64,000 nt of DNA from Bacteroides intestinalis (GTDB lineage: Bacteria; Bacteroidota; Bacteroidia; Bacteroidales; Bacteroidaceae). Shown piece after piece: positions 51,168 through 60,323 of the stretch (position 1 is its first letter; every line of letters begins with the position of its first letter). A program made the position numbers and the translations under genes. Location of the stretch: positions 124,001 to 188,000 of the forward strand of contig NZ_CABJDN010000009.1 of assembly GCF_902364365.1 (NCBI RefSeq), given 5' to 3'. Under the pieces are notes generated by a model. The model was not told the DNA's origin, did not search any database, and worked only from the letters and a program-made list of their open reading frames with translations.

Positions 51168-52721
51168 ATGGACGAAAGACCGGACAACAGCCAGCAGTTG
51201 ATGGACATCCTTCTTGTCATGGATAAGGAGGAAAAGACCATCCAAGCCGTCAGCGGAGTGCAGGACGGCAAGTTACAAACCAAGAACCCGTTGGAGGACA
51301 ACAACGACCTTCTCAAAGTGGATCGCCACGGCGATATGTTCTCCAACTTCTTTTCCAATCTCTGGAACCAGATTAAAGATCCCACCCGTTTCCATTTCTT
51401 CCGTGTCCCGGAAGAGGAAGTGCAACGGGTAGCCGCCGATTTCCAGCAGACTGTGCAAAATCCCACGCCCGAAGGACAGGCACGCATGGCACAGTACGAA
51501 GTACAGCCGCCCCAGCAGGCACAACAACAGAGCCAACAGCAGGCGCAACCTGCCGCCGGACAACAACAGCAACAGACCGATGCGCCACAACAGCAACCAC
51601 AACCGCAGGAACAGCAGCAACAGCCGCAGTACAAGTACGACGTGAACAAGATTGACTGGGAAGCCGCCGCATCCATCGGCATCAAAAGGGAGCAGCTTGA
51701 ACAGAACGGTATGCTCGACCAGATGCTAAAAGGTTTCCAGACCGACAAGACAGCCCGTGTGTACTTCAACCTCGGTTCTCTTTCCCACAGCAACGACAGC
51801 CAGCTTTCCTTGCGTGAGAACGCCGATGGCAAGCTCGTCATTTGCAGCCACGGCATTCTCGACCTTGACAAGATGCAGAAACAGTTTTTCGGGTACGATC
51901 TTTCCCAAAAGGACATGGACGCCGTGAAACTCTCTGGCAATATCGGACATCCCGCCGAGGTTACCAACCGGGCGGGCGAGAAAATCCCGTCCCTTATCAG
52001 CCGTAACCTGAAAACGAACGAACTGGTGTCGTTCCCGCTGGACAAGGTGCGCATCCCTGCCGAGAAGAACGGGCATACCTTCACCCCCGATGAAATTACC
52101 AAGTTGAAGCAGGGCGAAGCCGTCGTCTGCCAGTTCCAGACCAAAGCGAAAGAGGGGCAGAAGCCCAAGACCTATTTAGCCCCCGTGCAGTTCAGTGCCG
52201 CCAAGATGCAGCTTGAACTACTCTTTGGCGAACGGGGCAAACTGGCGATGGACGAACACCGGGAAATGCAGAAGCAGACCGCCAATCAGGAAGTCCCCAA
52301 GACCTTCCGCAAGCAGGAACTCACCGAGAAGTCGCAGCTTGAACTCTCCGGTGGCGGGACGGTCAAGGTTTCCGGTCTGGTGGATAAACAAGGTAAAGCC
52401 TACCACGGCTATATCACATGGCAGCCCGGACAGAAATATCCCGCTTTCATGTTCCCGAAGGATTACAAGACCGCACTCGAAGAGGGGCGTGTCAAGCCCG
52501 CAGTCGAGAACGAGGTGCAGGTGGCGGTCAATTCACAAGGTAAAACCACCGAAGCGACCAAGAGCCTCAAAGAAGCCTTGCAGTCCGCCCAGACCAAACC
52601 TACCGGGGAACAGAAGCAGCAGCAAGACCGCAAGGAGCAGCAGAAAGAGGATAAGAAACAGGAACAACGGCAGGAGCAGAAGCAGGACAAGCCCAAGCAG
52701 CGCAAGGGCGTTCGCCGTTAA
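51168..52721 (+). CDS. DUF4099/DUF3945 domain protein with Gln-rich linker
   Basis: A 517-residue protein. The N-terminal part (MDERPDNSQQLMDILLVMD) is followed by a glutamine/proline-rich linker (about residues 115-160). Then come a DUF4099-like domain (KIDWEAAASIGIKREQLEQNGML), DUF3945-type repeats and a basic C-terminal tail (KQDKPKQRKGVRR). These domains are typical of Bacteroidales ICE proteins adjacent to topB. A role in DNA processing is inferred from this constant linkage. It lies 85 bases upstream of topB. Confidence 0.8.
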   Translation: MDERPDNSQQLMDILLVMDKEEKTIQAVSGVQDGKLQTKNPLEDNNDLLKVDRHGDMFSNFFSNLWNQIKDPTRFHFFRVPEEEVQRVAADFQQTVQNPTPEGQARMAQYEVQPPQQAQQQSQQQAQPAAGQQQQQTDAPQQQPQPQEQQQQPQYKYDVNKIDWEAAASIGIKREQLEQNGMLDQMLKGFQTDKTARVYFNLGSLSHSNDSQLSLRENADGKLVICSHGILDLDKMQKQFFGYDLSQKDMDAVKLSGNIGHPAEVTNRAGEKIPSLISRNLKTNELVSFPLDKVRIPAEKNGHTFTPDEITKLKQGEAVVCQFQTKAKEGQKPKTYLAPVQFSAAKMQLELLFGERGKLAMDEHREMQKQTANQEVPKTFRKQELTEKSQLELSGGGTVKVSGLVDKQGKAYHGYITWQPGQKYPAFMFPKDYKTALEEGRVKPAVENEVQVAVNSQGKTTEATKSLKEALQSAQTKPTGEQKQQQDRKEQQKEDKKQEQRQEQKQDKPKQRKGVRR

Positions 52722-52806
52722 TTCTTTCCCCTTTTTTATTACGATTCAGTTGTCCCGCCCTAAGTGACGGGACACTTTTTGTCAAACCATTAAAAATTGA
52801 ACATTT

Positions 52807-54906
52807 ATGATTACAGCAATTATCGCCGAGAAACCTTCCGTGGCGAAGGATATAGCAAACGTGTTGGGAGTCCGTGAACGTCACGATGGCTACCTCGCAG
52901 GCAACGACTACCTCGTTACCTGGGCGTTCGGCCATCTTGTACAGTTGGCTATGCCGGACGCTTACGGTTACACGGGCTTCCGCCGGGAAAACCTGCCCAT
53001 CATCCCGCAGGAATTTAAGTTCATTCCCCGCCAGATACGGAAAGGCAAGGAGTACAAATCCGATCCCGGCGTACTCAAACAACTAAAGGTGATCCGGGAA
53101 GTTTTCGCCCAGTCTGACCGGATCATCGTAGCGACTGATGCAGGTCGTGAAGGAGAAGGAATATTCCGTTATATTTACAACTACCTCGGTTGCCGCAAGC
53201 CCTTTGACCGTCTGTGGATTTCCTCGCTGACCGACCGTGCCATCCGTGACGGGCTGGATAAACTCAAACCCGGCAGCGATTACGATAACCTCTACCGTGC
53301 CGCCGAAGCCCGTGCCATCGCCGATTGGGAAATTGGATTAAATGCGACGCAGGCACTTTCCATCGCCGCCGGACAGGGAATTTTCTCGCTCGGACGGGTG
53401 CAGACACCCACCTTGATGATGATCTGTTCCCGTTATCTGGAGAACAGGGATTTCACCCCGCAGACCTACTACCAGCTAAAGATCACGGCGGAAAAGGACG
53501 GCACGCCCTTCTCCGCCATCTCCGAACACAAGTACGAAACCCTTCCGGCAGCAACGACCGCCCTTAGTGCCGTTACCGCCACGGGCACGGTCATGGTTGC
53601 CGATGTGCAGCGCAAGGAAGTGAACCAAGAACCGCCGCATCTTTTTGATTTAACCGCTTTGCAGAAAGAAGCCAACAGCAAGCTCGGCTTTTCAGCCGAC
53701 AAAACCCTTTCCATAGCACAATCGCTTTACGAGAAAAAGGTACTTAGCTACCCCCGCACAGGCTCCCGTTTTATCTCGGACGATGTTTTCGACGAAATCC
53801 CGTCCCGCATCGCCCTTTTGGAACAATACCCCGCTTTCTCCGCCTATGCCGCCACCCTGAAAGGGACGGCACTCAACCGCCGCAGCGTGGACGCAGGGAA
53901 AGTCACCGATCATCATGCCCTGATTATCACCGAATGTCTGCCCGGCGAACTGCCGGAGGACGAACGCAAAATTTACGATATGGTTGCCGCCCGCCTGCTC
54001 GAATCCTTCTCCGCCCGTTGCGTAAAGGACGTTACAACGGTTCGTTTCACCGCAGCGGGTAGCGACTTTACCACCAAAGGGACAATTATCAAGTCCGCCG
54101 GATGGCGTGCCGTCCGTGGCGAGAAGGACGAGGAAGAAGAAGCCGCCGCCCTTCCGCCTTTGCAGCCCGGCGAAACCTTCCCCCTGCAATCGGCGGAGAA
54201 CGTGGAGAAACAGACCAAGCCCCGTCCACTGCACACCGAGAGCAGCCTGCTTTCGGCAATGGAGAGTTGCGGCAAGGAGTTGCAGGAAACCGAACTGCGG
54301 GACAGCTTGAAAGACATCGGTATCGGCACGCCCGCCACTCGTGCGTCCATTATCGAAACCCTGTTCTCCCGTGACTACGTGCGCCGGGACAAAAAGAATC
54401 TTGTCCCGACCGAGAAAGGGCTGGCGGTGTACCATACCGTAAAGGGCAAACGCATTGCCGATGTCGAAATGACCGGACAATGGGAAACCGCCCTTGCCCG
54501 CATCGAGACGGGCGGGATGGACGCAGCCACGTTCCGCAAGGGAATCGAAGTCTATACCGCCCAGATCACCGAGGAACTTTTGCAGGTGCAGGTATCGGTT
54601 GCGGACGGTGAACGCATCCCTTGCCCCAAATGCCAGTCCGGGCGCATCCTCTTCTATCCGAAAGTCGCCAAGTGCAGCAACGTCGATTGTGGCGTTACCA
54701 TCTTCCGCAGCAAGGGCGAAAAAGAGCTTACCGACAAACAGATAACCGACCTTGTAACCAAGGGCAAAACATCCCTTATCAAAGGCTTCAGGAACAAGGA
54801 CGGCAAAGCCTTCGATGCGCACGTCACCTTCGACAAGGACTTCCGCACCGTGTACGAGTTCCCGCCCCGCACGGACAAGGCAAAAGGAAAGGGCGGCAGA
54901 CGATGA
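52807..54906 (+). CDS. topB: DNA topoisomerase III (type IA)
   Basis: A 699-residue type IA topoisomerase. The Toprim domain begins AIIAEKPSVAKDIA and has ATDAGREGEG near residue 108. The catalytic Tyr is in SYPRTGSRF near 315. Near the C-terminus a zinc motif (CPKC and CSNVDC) is present. It relaxes and decatenates single-stranded regions and probably helps the ICE during transfer. The stop overlaps the next gene's start (ATGA). Confidence 0.96.
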   Translation: MITAIIAEKPSVAKDIANVLGVRERHDGYLAGNDYLVTWAFGHLVQLAMPDAYGYTGFRRENLPIIPQEFKFIPRQIRKGKEYKSDPGVLKQLKVIREVFAQSDRIIVATDAGREGEGIFRYIYNYLGCRKPFDRLWISSLTDRAIRDGLDKLKPGSDYDNLYRAAEARAIADWEIGLNATQALSIAAGQGIFSLGRVQTPTLMMICSRYLENRDFTPQTYYQLKITAEKDGTPFSAISEHKYETLPAATTALSAVTATGTVMVADVQRKEVNQEPPHLFDLTALQKEANSKLGFSADKTLSIAQSLYEKKVLSYPRTGSRFISDDVFDEIPSRIALLEQYPAFSAYAATLKGTALNRRSVDAGKVTDHHALIITECLPGELPEDERKIYDMVAARLLESFSARCVKDVTTVRFTAAGSDFTTKGTIIKSAGWRAVRGEKDEEEEAAALPPLQPGETFPLQSAENVEKQTKPRPLHTESSLLSAMESCGKELQETELRDSLKDIGIGTPATRASIIETLFSRDYVRRDKKNLVPTEKGLAVYHTVKGKRIADVEMTGQWETALARIETGGMDAATFRKGIEVYTAQITEELLQVQVSVADGERIPCPKCQSGRILFYPKVAKCSNVDCGVTIFRSKGEKELTDKQITDLVTKGKTSLIKGFRNKDGKAFDAHVTFDKDFRTVYEFPPRTDKAKGKGGRR

Positions 54907-55370
54907 ACGGCTGGTTATCCGTGGAAGAAGCCGCCCGTATCTGCGGTACGGACGTGCAGCGCATCACCCTCTGGATGAACGGCAACCACATCGCTTTTGC
55001 CCGTTTCGATAACGTCCTGATGATTGACGGCGCATCCCTTTTCGCCCTTTTCGAGCGTAACCGGGTAGATACCATCTATGACGATGTACAGCAGAAGAAA
55101 AAGAGGGGCAGACCGGGCAAGCACAGTGAGTTGCTGAATACCCCGTTGGATAGGCTCGGCTTCTCGCAGCGTGTCGTCAAGGCTTGTCGGGAACTTAGCA
55201 TTTTCACAACTGAACATTTGCTGATCCACCTGAAAAGGTATCGCCTTTCCCGGCTGTACTGTGTCCGTAACTTCGGTAGTCAGTCCGGCACTGAAATTCT
55301 CCGTTGGCTGCACCGTAACGAACTCATAGACGACGGCGGATCACGGGATTTCCGGGTATTATACCCTTAA
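54903..55370 (+). CDS. HTH protein with RNA polymerase alpha-CTD-like tail
   Basis: 155 residues from the ATG at 54903, which overlaps the topB stop. The N-terminus is helix-turn-helix-like (LSVEEAARICGTDVQRITLWM). After a basic linker (KKKRGRPGKHS), residues about 73-145 resemble the alpha-CTD helix-hairpin-helix fold (LGFSQRVVKACRELSIFTTEHLL, CVRNFGSQSGTEILRWLHR). This pairing suggests a DNA-binding factor that may touch transcription machinery or DNA structure. No named family is certain. Confidence 0.7.
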   Translation: MNGWLSVEEAARICGTDVQRITLWMNGNHIAFARFDNVLMIDGASLFALFERNRVDTIYDDVQQKKKRGRPGKHSELLNTPLDRLGFSQRVVKACRELSIFTTEHLLIHLKRYRLSRLYCVRNFGSQSGTEILRWLHRNELIDDGGSRDFRVLYP

Positions 55371-55385
55371 TCCCATAATAATTAG

Positions 55386-55393
55386 TACCTTTG
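55386..55393 (+). promoter_or_regulatory. TAnnTTTG promoter box of the DUF1016 gene
   Basis: TACCTTTG, 109 bases before the start codon at 55503. The leader begins with a 15-bp imperfect hairpin (55401-55415 with 55424-55438, two mismatches) that is a candidate regulatory structure. Confidence 0.6.
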
Positions 55394-55502
55394 CCAGTCG
55401 GTCACTCCGAAAAGGTTGCTTTGCCTTTTCAGAGTAACCGGATGGCAGACGTTCAGGGCAGCAATACCCCGAACGCCTTTAATCTCAAATAAAAAGAATA
55501 AA

Positions 55503-56585
55503 ATGGAAATTCAGAACAATATCTTTAGCTATGCAACCTTGCTTAAACAAGTCAAGGCACGTGTAGCACTCGCCCAGAAAAAGGCTATCTACGCAGCCAA
55601 TGAAGAAATGCTTACCATGTATTGGGACATTGGCAAACTGCTATCCGAAAGTCAGAAGCAAATCGGTTGGGGAAACAATGCCCTTGAACAGTTATCCAAC
55701 GACTTGAAGAATGATTATCCGAAGGTAAAAGGCTTTTCACCACGTAATTGCAGGTGCATGATTCAGTTCTATAAAGAATATAATCAAGAACTTACAATTT
55801 GGCAACAACCTGTTGCCAAATTAGAAGTGTCAAATTTAATCCTTCCGGTTAAACAACTAAGCTGGTCACACAATGTTATTCTGATGCAAAAGGTAAAAGA
55901 CCTCAAAGCTCGGTATTGGTATATGATACAGTGCCTTAAAAACGGTTGGGGGCGTAACTTTCTGGTCGAAGCCATCAATCAGGACTACTACAATATTCAC
56001 GGCGCACTGGCAAATAATTTCGATGCCACCCTTCCCGAAATACAAGCCAAGCAGGTGAAAGAAACCTTGAAAGATCCCTATATTTTCGATATGCTGACTT
56101 TTACCGACGAGTACGACGAACGGGACGTGGAATTAGGTTTGATTAAACATATAGAGAAGTTCCTTCTCCAAATGGGGGCAGGTTTCGCTTTCATGGGCAG
56201 GCAGTACCACATCGAAGTTTCGGAAAAGGATTTTTATATCGACATCCTCATGTACAATGCCTTTATGCACCGATATTTAGTTGTGGAGTTGAAGCGGGGG
56301 GAGTTCCAGCCCGAATATATTGGCAAGCTGAATTTTTATTGTTCGGCGGTGGACGATATTCTTTGCCGGGAAGGGGATAACCAGACCATAGGCTTGCTGC
56401 TTTGTCAGAACAAAGACCGTATTATGGCTGAATACGCTTTGCGTGATGTACACAAGCCTATCGGTATTTCAGACTACGAATTAGGCAAGGCATTACCCAA
56501 AGATATTAAATCCGGGTTGCCGTCCATTGAAGAACTGGAGAATAAACTTAGCCGGGAGTTACAGGATAGCGAAGATACGCTTTGA
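55503..56585 (+). CDS. DUF1016 / YhcG-like PD-(D/E)xK nuclease
   Basis: 360 residues from the ATG at 55503; an upstream open frame from 55416 is mostly leader. The N-terminal DUF1016 domain (ALAQKKAIYAANEEMLTMYWDIGKLLSE) is followed by a PD-(D/E)xK nuclease core (FYIDILMYN, then LVVELKRGEF). YhcG proteins occur in mobile elements and some restriction systems. No adjacent restriction-modification genes are present, so a stand-alone role (DNA processing or defence) is inferred. A cluster of hairpins follows the stop. Confidence 0.88.
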   Translation: MEIQNNIFSYATLLKQVKARVALAQKKAIYAANEEMLTMYWDIGKLLSESQKQIGWGNNALEQLSNDLKNDYPKVKGFSPRNCRCMIQFYKEYNQELTIWQQPVAKLEVSNLILPVKQLSWSHNVILMQKVKDLKARYWYMIQCLKNGWGRNFLVEAINQDYYNIHGALANNFDATLPEIQAKQVKETLKDPYIFDMLTFTDEYDERDVELGLIKHIEKFLLQMGAGFAFMGRQYHIEVSEKDFYIDILMYNAFMHRYLVVELKRGEFQPEYIGKLNFYCSAVDDILCREGDNQTIGLLLCQNKDRIMAEYALRDVHKPIGISDYELGKALPKDIKSGLPSIEELENKLSRELQDSEDTL

Positions 56586-56678
56586 ATTTAGGCATCACTG
56601 TTGCCTAAATTCAACAAGAAAAGTGCGACACTGTTGCACTTTTCTTTGTTATCTCCCATTCATGCGACACTGTCGCAT
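56586..56678. terminator. Cluster of three hairpins between convergent genes
   Basis: ATTTAGGC/GCCTAAAT (56586-56610), GAAAAGTGC/GCACTTTTC (56618-56644, followed by TTTGTT) and ATGCGAC/GTCGCAT (56662-56678). The loops share the word ACTGTTGC or ACTGTCGC. The middle one is a good intrinsic terminator for the DUF1016 gene. Confidence 0.75.
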
Positions 56679-56681
56679 AAA

Positions 56682-57167
56682 TTACACCCTTCCGTACACC
56701 GTCCTTACTTTCTCGCCATCCAGCACCCTGCAAGACCGTACCACCCATGCCGCACCGTCACCCGTAATATGCCGCAAAGCCTTTTCTTCACCCCCTGCAA
56801 CCTTCGGCAGCGTAATTACCACGATTTCGTCAGCCAGCCTGCTATTCAGCAACATGGCGGCAATTCCTTCACCGTAAGCGACAATCACACCGTCACCCGC
56901 AGCTTTCATCCGTCCGATTTCCGCCACGGCATCCCCTGTGATGAACCGCACGCTTTCTTTTTCCGTCAGGTTACAGTCTGCTTGCGCCACGACAAAAGTG
57001 TCCTTTTGCGTGATTGGCCAGCCGAGGTGATTCATAAATACGTCTAAATAAGTTTCTTCATCCAAGAGCAGGCAATCGGCTTTCCCGATAGCATCATCCA
57101 CCTGCTTGTCAGCACGGGCAGGGCATCCGTCAATGGACTGGTACACATACAAGGTAATCTGTTTCAT
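56682..57167 (-). CDS. RibD C-terminal / dihydrofolate reductase-like protein
   Basis: 161 residues from the ATG at 57167; the open frame to 57293 overlaps a terminator and structured RNA and is rejected. The pattern ITLYVYQSIDGCPA, WPITQKDTFVVAQ, VRFITGDAVAEIGRMKAAGDGVIVAYGEG, ADEIVVITLPKVAGGE matches the RibD_C/DHFR-like reductase fold. The substrate is unknown, and active-site residues typical of true DHFR are not obvious. The gene lies just downstream of a candidate attenuated leader RNA. Confidence 0.7.
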   Translation of the reverse strand: MKQITLYVYQSIDGCPARADKQVDDAIGKADCLLLDEETYLDVFMNHLGWPITQKDTFVVAQADCNLTEKESVRFITGDAVAEIGRMKAAGDGVIVAYGEGIAAMLLNSRLADEIVVITLPKVAGGEEKALRHITGDGAAWVVRSCRVLDGEKVRTVYGRV

Positions 57168-57207
57168 AACACTTTTCTTTTTATCGGTTATGCCCGCCTT
57201 GCGCCAT

Positions 57208-57430
57208 AAAAAAACAGCGTGAATTACGCTATTCCGGTACGAGGTACTGGCATACCTAAGAAACGAAACAGGCAAGACACGCTGTATGTGCATACAGCAT
57301 GTGCATTGCGCCGTAATCCCGTTTCTTAATGAAAAGTGCCAGTTTTCGTACCGAGACGTTCAGCGAACGTACAATCTATATAATCAAAACCCGCTTGCGT
57401 TCAAGCCGGGCAATGAACTTTCATATTTTC
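57208..57430 (-). ncRNA. Candidate structured leader or small RNA with terminator
   Basis: Transcribed leftward from the promoter at 57436-57466. In order it can form a CCCG-CTTG/CAAG-CGGG hairpin (57390-57410, one bulge), an ACGTTC/GAACGT hairpin (57356-57370) and a long interrupted arm (57235-57265 with 57320-57353; blocks CGGTACGA, ACTGGCA and TAAGAAACG). The arm is capped by GCTGTATG/CATACAGC (57281-57298). It ends in AGCGT/ACGCT plus a seven-U tail (57208-57230). It lies 41 bases upstream of the reductase-like gene, so it could be an attenuator leader or a separate small RNA. Confidence 0.55.
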
Positions 57431-57435
57431 AGTTG

Positions 57436-57466
57436 CAAATATAGTGCAAACCTGCCGAACTACAAA
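57436..57466 (-). promoter_or_regulatory. Well-spaced promoter of the structured RNA
   Basis: On the minus strand TTTG (57466-57463), a 19-base spacer and TATATTTG (57443-57436) match the Bacteroides -33/-7 consensus and spacing. No ORF follows for about 270 bases; the next ATG is at 57167. Confidence 0.75.
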
Positions 57467-57567
57467 AGAATAGCCCCGCCTTATCTCACGACAAAGCAGG
57501 GCAACCGTTCACTCTTCACTTACGCCTAAGTACATGGTGAACGTGGGGTAATGGTCTGTTGATACTC

Positions 57568-57888
57568 TTATCCGCTTGCTTTTCTTTCCGGATTTTTTTT
57601 CTCCGTCACCGCATCGAAACGGTTACGGATGAACTCCTGCACATCTTTCGCACGGTAGAATACCTTCCCGCTGATCGTGAAGTAAGGCAACGCCCCGATA
57701 GCCCGGTATCGCTGCAATGTCCGTATGCCTACTTTCAGCAGCAGGCACAAGTCCTGATTATCCAGCAGTTCCTCACCGTCCAGCAGACTGTTCTTTTTCA
57801 GCACCCGTTCCAGCAGTTTTTCCGTCAGGTCGAACCGCTGCATGATCCGCTGCATCCAGCCTTCAAACTCTTCCCGGTCTGTGTACAT
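57568..57888 (-). CDS. Excisionase-like HTH protein
   Basis: A 106-residue protein with a winged-helix-17-type domain: ELLDNQDLCLLLKVGIRTLQRY, RAIGALPYFTISGKVFYRAKDVQEFI. It overlaps the end of the RepA-like gene by 26 bases, so both are in one operon. It resembles the 59913 gene product, which lies at the other end of the same operon. A role in excision or in regulating replication is inferred. Confidence 0.82.
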   Translation of the reverse strand: MYTDREEFEGWMQRIMQRFDLTEKLLERVLKKNSLLDGEELLDNQDLCLLLKVGIRTLQRYRAIGALPYFTISGKVFYRAKDVQEFIRNRFDAVTEKKNPERKASG

Positions 57889-59950
57889 AACAATCTCCTT
57901 CCTTTTCGATGATTTCCTTCTCCCGCATATAGCGGATATAACCCTTTGCCGTGCGTTCCTTCACTTCCAGCATTTCCTGTATCAGTTCGCACAGTTCGAT
58001 ATAACCGTACTTCTCCTGCCGGGTGAACGCCTCCCGTGCCATTTCCGCCAGTTCCTTTTCCTTGCGCTTCTCTTTCTCCGCACGGGGCTTTTCGCCCACG
58101 TACACAGGCATCCCGGCTTGCTTGTCCCAGCGGAACTGCATCAACGGAATATCCAGTGGGCTGCCGTCCCGCACCTTCAACGCTTTCACCACCGATATTT
58201 CCGGGTTCTCGTCCTTCTCTATCGAGAGGATAGCCGCCGACTTGCGTTGTAACTCGCTGCCCAAGTGTCCCCGGAGCTTCAAGCCGTTCGGTACGAAATG
58301 CACCACGGCGGCGATGCACGTACGGTAAATCCCCGCCAGCCGGTAAATCTCGTCGATCAATGCCACGCTTTCCCCCTCGTCGTTGGCGCAGCGTATCAAA
58401 TCCGCCACCCCGTCGATTACCACCAAATGAATACCCCCGTGCAGATAATGGTACTTGTCCATGCTCTGCATGATAGCGGTCAGCCGTTCGCTTCTTGACA
58501 TTCCCGTCAGGCAATATACATGCAGGAACTCCGGCATTCGTTCCCGTCCGGCACGCCGTAGCAACCGCCCTGTATTCTTGTACAGTTGTTGTTCGCTCTG
58601 TTCCGTATCATAGAGCAGCACCGCACGCCTTTTCCGGTTCGGTTCAACCCGCACGCCCAGCAGGTCGGTATCCGTTTCCTTCTCCTGAATCGCCCCGGCT
58701 ACCAGTGCAGCCGTGTAGTTGCTCTTTCCTGTACCTTCCCCGCCCGTGATGCAGAGTATATTCTCTTCCGTCCCTAATGGCACGTCCCCGGCGGTAATGA
58801 TACTGACCGCCGCCAGTGGCGGGTGGTCGTAGTCGATCTCGCACGATTTCAGTACCGCCATCGTGTCCCCGTACAGGCTGTCCAGCATTTTGAGGAACAG
58901 CTTCACGAACTCTTCCCGTGTCCGTCCCGCCTTGAAGTAGTCCGACACGTCCTTGTCCGTCTTTTCTCCCGTCAGTGGCAGCACCAGCCGTTTTATCCCG
59001 TACTCTGTTAGCTGTTGTCGGTGCTTCTCGGAGCTTTCCAGCCCCGTTTTATCCACGTCGTACAGCAGCACGATATGTTTGAAACGGTACACTAACTTGC
59101 GAATAATCTTCGTGGGGATAACCGATGTTTCCGAGTTGAAACAGATGGCGTGGAACCCGTGCACCGCCAGTGTCAGTACGTCCTTTTCCCCGCCCGTCAG
59201 GAACAGCGTGTCGCCTTTGGGCGGCAACTCTTCCAGCCCGAAGCAGTAGTTATCCCCCGTATGCCCGCCATACACGAACCGTACTTCCGATTTCGGGCGG
59301 TACACCTTCACGCCCCATTTCCCCGCATACCCGAACATCGGTTCTGCGGACGTGGACGTGAAGCCGAACGCTTTCCCATCTTTCGTTTCGCTCCGGTACT
59401 CCTTTAGCGACTGCACCCCGTAACGGTTCAGCACCTTTTCCGTGATCCCGTACCCAGCCCAATACTCCAGTTCATTTTCCGTGAATGGCTGCTGCACCGT
59501 CCGGTACGGGCGTGGCTTGTGTTCCGGTTCTGTCGCCCGTTCTTCCGTCCCGTTCGGCTCTACCGTTTCGTTTCCTTCCGCCACGGGAACAACCCGCATG
59601 GCAGCCCGCCGTTCCCGTACCGTTTCCGATGGCACATCCTCACCGATACCCAGACACAGTTCACGGTCTATCGTTTCCAACACCTCCACGAAGTCGGCGG
59701 CGTTCCGGCAATCCAGCCCCTTCACTTTCGCCACGAGAAAGAAACAGTCGCCTGAAAAGTCCCCGTTACCGAAGTCCTTCATCTTGTACGTTCCGCTTCG
59801 GCGGTCATAGTACACGTTGCACGACGCCTTGCTGTCCTCGTACAGCGGGTTCAGGAAATTCCTGCCCACCCGCCATTTCACGGGCAGGTAGTGGCGGAAC
59901 ACGTCCAGCCCGTTACTCGTTCGTGCCAGTATTTCCTCTTTTCTTACCAT
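57863..59950 (-). CDS. Toprim plus RepA/DnaB-like ATPase
   Basis: 695 residues from the ATG at 59950 (MVRKEEIL). The first 110 residues look like a primase N-terminal zinc-finger-like region without all cysteines (KMKDFGNGDFSGDCFFLV). A toprim domain (DTLFLTGGEKDVLTLAVHG, VLLYDVDKTGLESS) follows, and a RecA-like ATPase with Walker A GGEGTGKSNY near residue 404 and Walker B LVVIDGVADL. This is the common ICE/plasmid helicase-primase type that may support autonomous replication after transfer. It overlaps the upstream HTH gene by 38 bases. Confidence 0.85.
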   Translation of the reverse strand: MVRKEEILARTSNGLDVFRHYLPVKWRVGRNFLNPLYEDSKASCNVYYDRRSGTYKMKDFGNGDFSGDCFFLVAKVKGLDCRNAADFVEVLETIDRELCLGIGEDVPSETVRERRAAMRVVPVAEGNETVEPNGTEERATEPEHKPRPYRTVQQPFTENELEYWAGYGITEKVLNRYGVQSLKEYRSETKDGKAFGFTSTSAEPMFGYAGKWGVKVYRPKSEVRFVYGGHTGDNYCFGLEELPPKGDTLFLTGGEKDVLTLAVHGFHAICFNSETSVIPTKIIRKLVYRFKHIVLLYDVDKTGLESSEKHRQQLTEYGIKRLVLPLTGEKTDKDVSDYFKAGRTREEFVKLFLKMLDSLYGDTMAVLKSCEIDYDHPPLAAVSIITAGDVPLGTEENILCITGGEGTGKSNYTAALVAGAIQEKETDTDLLGVRVEPNRKRRAVLLYDTEQSEQQLYKNTGRLLRRAGRERMPEFLHVYCLTGMSRSERLTAIMQSMDKYHYLHGGIHLVVIDGVADLIRCANDEGESVALIDEIYRLAGIYRTCIAAVVHFVPNGLKLRGHLGSELQRKSAAILSIEKDENPEISVVKALKVRDGSPLDIPLMQFRWDKQAGMPVYVGEKPRAEKEKRKEKELAEMAREAFTRQEKYGYIELCELIQEMLEVKERTAKGYIRYMREKEIIEKEGDCYVHRPGRV

Positions 59951-60323
59951 ACAGCTTGTTTTTTCGTTCGTGTAAAGGGTGTTGTTCCGCCATCCGGTCA
60001 ATCAGCGTGTCGGGTGTTTCCCGCATCCAGCGTTCCCGGAACTGCTCCACGTCCGTGCGGCGGTAGCGGATCTTCTTGCCACAGATGGAGAACGGGAGAA
60101 TCCGGTTCGTGCGGTAGCGTTGCAGCGTGCGGGGGCTGATTTCAAGATATTCGCATACCTCCGCATTCTGCATCCACTTGTCCGCTTTCCGGCGGTTCTT
60201 CTCATCCTGTCCCTGTTGTTGTTCCGTCTCCCTTTGCCGGGATTCCTGCACGTATGCCGCTATCCCGTCTATCTTTTCCACGAGGGCGGCAAAGGCTTTG
60301 CTTTCGATTGTTATTACTTCCAT
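59913..60323 (-). CDS. Excisionase-like HTH protein
   Basis: A 136-residue protein. The N-terminus is a helical spacer with a glutamine-rich part (RQRETEQQQGQDEKNRRKADK). The helix-turn-helix is WMQNAEVCEYLEISPRTLQRYRTNRI, and the wing is LPFSICGKKIRYRRTDVEQF. It overlaps the start of the toprim-ATPase gene and lies after a terminator-like hairpin that closes the RteC gene. It likely regulates this module or excision. Confidence 0.82.
   Translation of the reverse strand: MEVITIESKAFAALVEKIDGIAAYVQESRQRETEQQQGQDEKNRRKADKWMQNAEVCEYLEISPRTLQRYRTNRILPFSICGKKIRYRRTDVEQFRERWMRETPDTLIDRMAEQHPLHERKNKLYGKKRGNTGTNE

Noticed and set aside
57208..57430. Retron-type ncRNA
   Set aside because: The long hairpin recalls an msd arm, but there is no reverse transcriptase gene nearby and no a1/a2 pairing around the whole structure.
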